Shown: positions 10,674 to 16,485 of the stretch, piece by piece
How the letters are laid out: each line of letters begins with the position of its first letter
Position numbering within the stretch: the first letter of the stretch is position 1
NCBI GenBank assembly: GCA_001970855.1
Contig: LSSN01003258.1
Span: 1-16,485 of the forward strand
Direction of reading: 5' to 3'
Length of the DNA: 16,485 bases
Source of the DNA: Smittium culicis
Lineage: Eukaryota > Kickxellomycota > Harpellomycetes > Harpellales > Legeriomycetaceae
Made by a program: the position numbers and the translations under genes
The notes under the pieces: model-generated
Databases searched by the model: none
Seen by the model: the letters and a program-made list of their open reading frames with translations, nothing else
What the model was told of the DNA's origin: nothing

Positions 10674-10699
10674 CCCTCACTCCCCCCCCCCATCACCCC
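10674..10699 (-). repeat. C-rich tract; potential G-quadruplex on the minus strand
   Basis: CCC (10674-10676), C10 (10682-10691) and CCCC (10696-10699) lie within 26 bases. On the minus strand this gives G4, four bases, G10, five bases, G3. Since the G10 can supply two runs, the G3 with loops of 1-7 rule is met. It is striking because nearly everything around it is A or T. Confidence 0.5.
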
Positions 10700-12056
10700 A
10701 AAAAAAATTTTTTTTTTAATTTTGAAAATTTTAACTTTATCGAAAATAGTTCAGTATTTTAAAAAGGACTAAAGCAAACATTTTTGCGTATATAACTATT
10801 TCAAAGCTTAGCTCTATTAAAAAAATAAAGGTTTATTAGCTCAATTTTTTTTTAATGGTGTATCACTGGTCGGATTTTTTTTTAAATAAAAAATAGTTTA
10901 TAGTAATTTTAATTATGTTTAATATATGAAAATTATAATTATGAATTATTGAGGTGCTAAAACTAGTTGACTATTTTCTATAAATTTAATATTCAAAATT
11001 CTCATCAATCAATAGACAGCTTAAATTCATATAACAAATATATATTACTAAAAAGCTGTGAACGAGTAAATGATTTTTTATTAAAGAGCATTTCCCTTGA
11101 AAAGGGAAAAGTAACTTTATTAACAGGCTTTCTATCTGTTTTGCGCCGATTATACTAAATAGAAACACATTTTCTATCAAAGTTATATTTGAGGTAAAAA
11201 AGTATTTAGGGAATGTATTAATTTTTTTTATTATTTTTTTTTTTTTCAAATGAGGTATTTATAATAGACAATAGAACCATGAGATTTTACCATTTATTAT
11301 TATTGTATAACTTGTATTGATATATAGTTTCCATTAATTACTAAAATAAGGGGTGGCTGTTTGGCCAGAATATAAGTCTAAATTAATACATACATATACC
11401 TCTAGATATTGTTGATTTGAAAAATATGTCCCTTTACTATGCAGGTAAAAATGCTTACTTAATTTTTTAAATATAATGTGAATTCTGAAAGCTCAAATAT
11501 TTGCGATAAAAGCTATATAACATACGCTTAAGCTAGATATATTGGAGTATATCGCCATTCCATAGCCATGGTGTACATCTAGTGCTAATAATACCTGTAA
11601 TAATAGAGAGAGAGTTTAGATATGAAATTTTAATCTTTTTGTATGAGTAAACTAGAAAACGGTAATAATTGAGTTGCTCAAAATAGTATTTGGCTGATTA
11701 AAATATCATCTTGAAAGATACTAATATAAATTGCTGTAATCCACGAATTTAGTGTTATGTGTAAATATCATAGCGTACTTTGATGCACAAATATAAGGGC
11801 TGAATACTAGATAACAAACCTTCCAATGATATATATACAATGAAAAATGAGCAAATAGGTACAAAGCTTTAACTAGCACCAAATCGATGAAACTATTTTG
11901 ATTAAACACGTCCAATAGATGAGCTTTAATCTCAGAAAATCATGAATTACTGGCCAAGGCTCAGGCTCGCTCATAAATTTGGCGTATAAATGATTAGATG
12001 GGGCTAAAGATAAGAGCAAAGTCAGATTAAATCAAGGATTAGAGCTTAACGTTCAG

Positions 12057-12061
12057 CCAAT
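12057..12061 (+). promoter_or_regulatory. CCAAT box upstream of NDUFA13
   Basis: CAGCCAATAA at this point fits the RRCCAATSR-like site of the fungal CCAAT-binding (HAP) complex at all but one position. That complex is known to activate respiratory-chain genes in fungi. The site is about 306 bases before the NDUFA13 ATG. Short CCAAT words occur by chance, so this is suggestive only. Confidence 0.28.
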
Positions 12062-12366
12062 AATATAACGATATTCTCCATAGGCATGTACAAAAGCGCC
12101 AAAAAAAAAAGGTGAAAAACTAGAATCTCAAAGTAAGAAAGTATACAGCAAAATAGTTGTCTTTGTATTTATTGACATTAATCTGTTTAATTTTTTAAAT
12201 AGTAGAAAAAAAATAAAGGTGAGCTGATTCCTATGAGCTTTTTATTAGACAATCACCAACAAAGAGCCAAAATATATCCCTAATAATTTCTAACATTAAC
12301 TCCATAATCAAGCTTCATAATCTTTTTTCTCATCAGAATTTGTTTTAATTAGATTCAGATATAAGA

Positions 12367-12840
12367 ATGAGCACAGGCCAAGAACTCCCACCAAAGGGTG
12401 GTTTTCCAAACATTGCTTACTCGAGAAGATTACCCAAGAAAGGCCCTACAGGTTTCGTAATGCTCGCAGGCGTAGCTTCCGTTATGTTATACGGTTGGTA
12501 CAATGTATTCCACGGACTTAGAGAAAGAAGGTAAAAAACAAATTTACTCCGAGTTTATACAATTATACCTTTTATTAAAAAAAAACAAAGAAATTAAAAA
12601 GTGTATATTAATGAAAAAAGGGAACTCGAACGCGAGAAAATGTGGAGCCGTATCTTTTTGCTTCCTCTTCTTACTGCAGAAACCGATCGTGACGAGTACC
12701 GCCGTAATCTAGCAGCTGCCGAACGCGAAAAGGAGATCATGAAGAACGTCTCCGGTTGGCCTATTGGCAAATCTCCTTACAACACTGATCGCTTTGTCAC
12801 TCCAACAATACCAAACATTCCTGAAAGTCAAAGACAATAA
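12367..12840 (+). CDS. NDUFA13: NADH:ubiquinone oxidoreductase (complex I) subunit NDUFA13/GRIM-19 homologue, two exons
   Basis: Exons are 12367-12530 and 12621-12840, giving 127 residues. The 90-nt intron starts GTAAAA and ends AAG, and splits an Arg codon. The protein shows the family order. A Q-E-L-P-P-K-G-G-F-P N-terminus leads to Y-x-R-x-L-P-K-K-G, and one membrane helix lies at about residues 28-48. A charged coiled region (RERRELEREK) follows, then the hallmark LLPLLTAETDR at 68-78 and IMKNVSGWPIGKS further on. NDUFA13 is an accessory subunit of mitochondrial complex I; its single helix sits in the inner membrane. It is slightly shorter than the 144-residue human protein, lacking the extra C-terminal segment. 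Codons are noticeably more GC-rich than the surroundings, typical of a well-expressed gene. The only other AG near the acceptor that I tried, ending at 12601, leads directly to a stop. Confidence 0.93.
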
Positions 12841-12867
12841 ATTCTCACCCACTACAATTTTTTACAG

Positions 12868-12890
12868 CCCCCTCCCCCCCTCTTCTACCC
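12868..12890 (-). repeat. C-rich block in the NDUFA13 3' region; potential minus-strand G-quadruplex
   Basis: C5 (12868-12872), T, C7 (12874-12880), seven bases, and CCC (12888-12890) give four minus-strand G runs with loops of seven or fewer when the C7 is counted twice. It follows TTTTTTACAG, so it also looks like a 3' splice acceptor with an exon, but no fitting donor or reading frame was found. Confidence 0.35.
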
Positions 12891-12927
12891 TCAAAACTGA
12901 CTATATTAAACCCATAGTTTCTTTTTT

Positions 12928-12933
12928 AATAAA
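12928..12933 (+). terminator. Candidate poly(A) signal for NDUFA13
   Basis: This is AATAAA, 88 bases after the stop codon. A second AATAAA lies at 13002-13007. In such AT-rich DNA this word is common, so which one is used cannot be told. Confidence 0.35.
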
Positions 12934-13474
12934 ACTTCAAATCGACATGAAAAATACTATAATCTACTTTGCTTTTTGTTTTATTTGCCAACTATAAAGA
13001 GAATAAAAGGGTTATTTAATATATGAAACAACATAAAAAAATAATTATATCGATTTTAAATTATTCATTTACTATAAAAACTTCCTTGGAGCATTATATC
13101 TGTTAAAGAAATCAATCAAAAAAAATGTTATTTTGAGCGCTACATTATCAATCCTATTTTTATCCCAAAAAAATTATATCACTCAAACTACAAGCCAGAT
13201 TACACAATTTAAAGGCCAAAAAGAAAACATTGAATTAAAATAAAGAATAATATTCAACCCTATTAATAATTTCAGCAAAATTTTATTAAATTTTTGCAAA
13301 TTAATGGTAGATAAAAAAAGCGTGTTTACAGCAATACAAAAAGAATTAATACTAGATTAATTTGAATATTGGTTTTATTATTATTAACATCATAAATATT
13401 GATACTATTTGTGTTATTCATTTTTTTTCGTTGGTAAATAAGTTTACTAAAGGAAGACCAATAAAGGAAAAAGT

Positions 13475-13485
13475 TTTATTTTATT
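13475..13485 (-). terminator. Candidate poly(A) signals for the kinase gene
   Basis: Two adjoining AATAAA words on the minus strand (13485-13480 and 13480-13475) lie 20-30 bases after the kinase stop. That spacing is good for a short fungal 3' end. Confidence 0.4.
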
Positions 13486-13504
13486 AACACTAATAATTGT
13501 ATTC

Positions 13505-16344
13505 TTAGATCGGCTCAGCTATATCTTTCAATGTAGAGTTATTTGATATTTTAGAAGCATTCTTTTTACTGACTTTCAAAGTACCCTTTATATTTCCATC
13601 ATTCGGACCTTCAGAATCGTCTTTACTACTATCGCTATAAGAGTCGTTATGATAGACGTGCCCAGCTATTTCTGAACTGTTTGATGTAATTGGTTGGTTT
13701 TTCAAATCGCTATTATTTTGGCCTGGGATACTATTATTTCTCAAACCTGAGCGCGTAATATTTGACTCTTTTTTAAGCGTTCTGCTAGCTCTGTTACCTT
13801 TCGAGTCTCTATTATAAGTAGCATCACAAGCTTTTTTGGAATCAAAGACGTCAGAATCCGAGCTTGTCGATAGCACATTCGTGCTGATCTCATAATCAGA
13901 GTGGAAGGCTTCAATATCGGATTTTCCTAAATTTTCGTCTGTATAAATATTTTTGAATCCACCGTAATAGCTACTTGAAGCTTTCTTATCGATGTGCTGC
14001 TTAGATAAATCAAAGCTAGTTTTATGGGGTTCAGAGCTTTTAGTAATAGAGTCAAAATCAAGACTAGAATTCTTTAAATGGTCTAGATCAAACTTTGACT
14101 GAGATGTCTCGCTAACAGGGCTATCGTCAGGAAGCTGAAGCTCGTCGCAGCTAGCACTTGCGATAAACGATTCGTGGGTTTTAGACAATAAACCCGATGT
14201 AGAGGGCTTTTTTTTGCCTTGCGCGATAGCCGATGACTTTTCGATTTTATTCAAATCCTCTTTAATTTTCAAGTCTTTTAGGATTCTAATGTTATCAAAC
14301 TTATTTTCATCTCTGAAAAGTTCGCTTGCTTTCGCAGAATTTTCAAGCTTCCTGCTAAACCTACCTGCTAGTACCTTATTTTCAAAAGATAATTTGTCCC
14401 AATCTACTTTTTCAATTGATAGACGCTTAGATCCTAGCCTTGTTCCAATAATAGAGTTGGAATTTAAAGGCTTGGAGCCAACGGAATTTCTAGCTTCGGT
14501 ACTTGAACCTAAAGGATCATATTTTTTATCATGCTCAAGATCAAATAAGCTTTTAGATCTAGATCCTGAATTAGAATTGTAATGATTTGAATCTACAGGC
14601 AATTGAGAAGACGAAGGAGCTTGATCGGTTTCAATAGATGTAATTTCGGTTTCAAGAGTTTCTCCAGCTACATTATGTACTTTAATCACAGGACTATTAC
14701 ATTTATCATAATCTAATCCTCGGTTAGAATCTATATTGATAGGATTAATATTTAATTTTAATCCAGAAGGTATTCTTTTTAGTGCAACCGAGAGAGATTT
14801 AATAGATGAAATGGATTTCTTCTTAGAGTAATTTTTGGAGGCTGAGCTAGAATTTAATATTGATTTTCTAGAGTTTGTGATGTTTGATAACGTCGATCTG
14901 ATTATAGAGTTGCTTCTTGATTTGTTTGGAGTGACTTCGGGGTATAAATCCATATCTTTAATATCGCGAAGATCATGGTGGCTATAAGTCAGCGCTTTCT
15001 TTCCCGACTTTTCAAGAAGGTTCTTATGACCAACCAGTTTGTTGTATTTATCAGTCTCTATACGTTTCCATGCGCCCAATCTTTTGGGTGCGGCCAAGCT
15101 CATATCTGCGGCTGGGTTTGTGGATCTTTCTTCGACATAACCTCTAAATTTTTCGTATTCGTAAAAATCAAAATTTAAAAATTCTCTTTTAATTCTTTTT
15201 AGATCGAGGTCAGTTTTTGAGTTAGTAACAATGCCTTTAGGGGGGACATCTGCGTACTCATCATCGTTTGTGGCTTCCTCAAGCTCGTGCAGTATATCAA
15301 AGTTAGAGAAGTCGCTCTAAAAAAATAGTAACAGTCAGATTTAGGTTTAGAAAAATTAATTATGTATATTTTAAAAAAAATCAATGTAGGCAATTAAAAG
15401 AAGGTAGATTGTGGTGACATACATCAGGAACAAAGGGTGGACGCAAGAGTTTATATTGGAGTAGATGCCAGTCTATTACGGAGAAAAACTCCAATTTTTT
15501 TATATTAGTAAATCCATTCTTTCCGCTACCAAGTCTAATACTTGGATCGCGTTCAAGGAACATCGACATTGCTTGGATACATTCAGTACTTATTCTTTCT
15601 CCTTTAAATGTGGGATAATTCAATTTTTTGTAAAGGATTTGGTTACAAATATCGTTTGAATTTTCACCAGGGAAAGGCTGACAGTTATAAACGCATTCGT
15701 ACATAACAACTCCTAGTGACCACCAATCAACAGCAAAGCTGTATCCGTCTCCCTTAATAATTTCAGGAGCCATGTAACCCATTGTTCCGGCAGTTGCATA
15801 GCTTAAGGTATTAGGTTCGACTTTAACTGCAACGTTAAAGTCGGTGAGAGCTATGTGGCCTTTATTGTCCATTAAAATATTTTCAGGTTTGATATCACGA
15901 TGAATGATACCAATATTATGTAAGTAAGCGAGTCCACTAGCTAGTTCAGACATCCAGTGCCTTATAACTCTTTCACCAAAACGTTTTCTGTCAATATGGA
16001 AGCGTAGGTCTCCGCCCAACATGAGATCAATTACCATGAACATTGTAGCCTTGCTTTGGAAAGAAAAGCGCAAATTTACTACATATGGGTGCTCTATTTC
16101 TTCAAGCAAATCACGTTCTCTGAGTATGTAATCAAGAGCTTTCATTTTTATACATTTTACTTTGTTGATATACTTTAAAGCATAAATATTTCCAGTTTTT
16201 GTGTGTTTTACGGCTCTAACCTAAGAATAAAAAAGTACAAAGAGGAAAGTTAGGAGATATTGAGGATATACTTTAGAAAGTAAGATACCTTTCCAAAAGC
16301 ACCTTTACCAATGCTTTTTAGTAATTTGAAATCTGTGAGGTTAA
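13505..16344 (-). CDS. YANK/STK32-type serine/threonine protein kinase with a long serine-rich tail, 5' end missing
   Basis: Exons on the minus strand are 16344-16289, 16220-15423 and 15316-13505. The introns are 68 nt (GTATCT...TTAG) and 106 nt (GTATGT...TTTTTAG). At least 887 residues follow; numbering starts at the first complete codon. The kinase shows glycine loop GKGAFGKV (12-19), Lys34, helix-C Glu53, HRDIKPEN (125-132), DFN (145-147) in place of DFG, MAPE, and YSFAVDWWSLG. DFN and the IGKG(A/S)FGKV and YSFAVDWWSLG blocks are typical of the STK32/YANK branch of AGC kinases. After FVPD (284) the tail keeps an HELEE segment and IKREFLNFDFYEYEK (326-340), resembling conserved YANK tail motifs. 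Residues from about 370 on are serine-, asparagine- and lysine-rich and probably disordered. The role is probably membrane or cytosolic signalling; substrates are not known. No ATG lies upstream in the window, and a pyrimidine-rich acceptor ends at 16345, so the first exon is off the contig. Confidence 0.88.
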
Positions 16345-16468
16345 CTATTATTTGTGGAAAAATGGAAGAAATATAAATTTACAAATTTCTGATAGTGAAT
16401 GAAAAAAAAGTAGGATTGTTAAGAAGTATGGGCGAATAAAATGTGTATTAGAAATATAATAGCTGTTT

Positions 16469-16485
16469 GGGGGGGGGGGGGGGGG
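16469..16485 (+). repeat. Terminal G17 homopolymer at the contig end
   Basis: The last 17 bases are all G. An uninterrupted G run exactly at the end of an AT-rich contig is more likely a sequencing artefact (no-signal cycles read as G in two-colour chemistry) or a homopolymer that stopped assembly than a genuine telomere, since no repeat unit is visible. Confidence 0.6.

Larger units (their letters stand above)
10132..12366. other. Intergenic region between the zinc-finger gene and NDUFA13
   Basis: I see no gene in these 2.2 kb. Short overlapping frames on both strands near 10970-11250 are composed of low-complexity A/T codons and lack family motifs. The region includes an AATAAA at 10426-10431 that could serve the zinc-finger transcript, a C-rich quadruplex-capable tract, and a CCAAT box in the presumed promoter of NDUFA13. 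Sequence from about 11340 to 12080 has more G and C than the desert but no readable coding structure. Confidence 0.6.
12841..13504. other. Convergent intergenic region (3' untranslated DNA of NDUFA13 and the kinase)
   Basis: No gene is seen. The two neighbours end towards each other here. A pyrimidine-rich block with C5, C7 and CCC lies 28-50 bases after the NDUFA13 stop, and candidate poly(A) signals for both genes are present. Confidence 0.6.

Noticed and set aside
10967..11249. Overlapping small frames on both strands
   Set aside because: Isoleucine-, lysine- and asparagine-rich translations of AT-rich DNA with no motif or gene signals.
11721..11915. 64-codon minus-strand frame
   Set aside because: No motif, no supporting signals, and length within chance for this composition.
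12503..12997. Plus-strand frames 12503-12712 and 12764-12997
   Set aside because: They are out-of-frame shadows of the NDUFA13 exons and intron.
14214..15178. Plus-strand frames 14214-14582 and 14975-15178
   Set aside because: Antisense shadows of the kinase's serine-rich tail exon; their Leu/Ser/Phe-rich mix mirrors the sense codons.
15199..15393. 64-codon minus-strand frame between the two kinase frames
   Set aside because: It runs through the 106-nt intron and the wrong phase of the tail exon; the spliced frame explains the region better.
16469..16485. Terminal G-run as a telomere
   Set aside because: A pure homopolymer with no repeat unit; telomeric repeats such as TTAGGG are absent.

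Overview
This looks like one assembly contig from an AT-rich, mitochondriate eukaryote, most likely an early-diverging fungus. The gene-level reasons are short GT-AG introns (68-106 nt), compact genes, a fungal-style C-x4-C C2H2 zinc-finger pair, and a GRIM-19/NDUFA13 subunit of respiratory complex I. The last argues against lineages that lost complex I, such as microsporidia, anaerobic gut chytrids and budding yeasts of the Saccharomyces type. A gut-fungus (Harpellales-like) source would fit the base composition and the LINE, but that is a guess without a search.

Layout: 1-1128 is the 3' end of a decayed LINE (non-LTR retrotransposon), near 50% GC by eye. It is cut by the window edge and broken by two stops and a frameshift in a G12 run. 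From 1129 to about 7000 the sequence is extremely AT-rich with no gene I can support. From about 7000 to 9107 it is slightly less AT-rich and holds coding-like scraps, the best of which resembles a dead retroelement protease. 9108-10131 (+) is a three-exon C2H2 zinc-finger protein. 10132-12366 is intergenic, with a G-quadruplex-capable C-run and a CCAAT box. 12367-12840 (+) is a two-exon NDUFA13 gene. 13505-16344 (-) is a YANK/STK32-type protein kinase with a long serine-rich tail, missing its 5' end at the contig edge. The window ends in G17.

The three host genes have unrelated roles (transcription, respiration, signalling) and nothing links them functionally. NDUFA13 and the kinase converge over about 660 bp. 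The most useful results are gene models: the zinc fingers are joined only if a 16-nt microexon is used, and the kinase domain and the 532-residue serine-rich reading frame are one gene joined across a 106-nt intron. I see no convincing new biological system. The most open questions are the AT-rich desert beside the LINE and the remnants at 7.9-9.0 kb.
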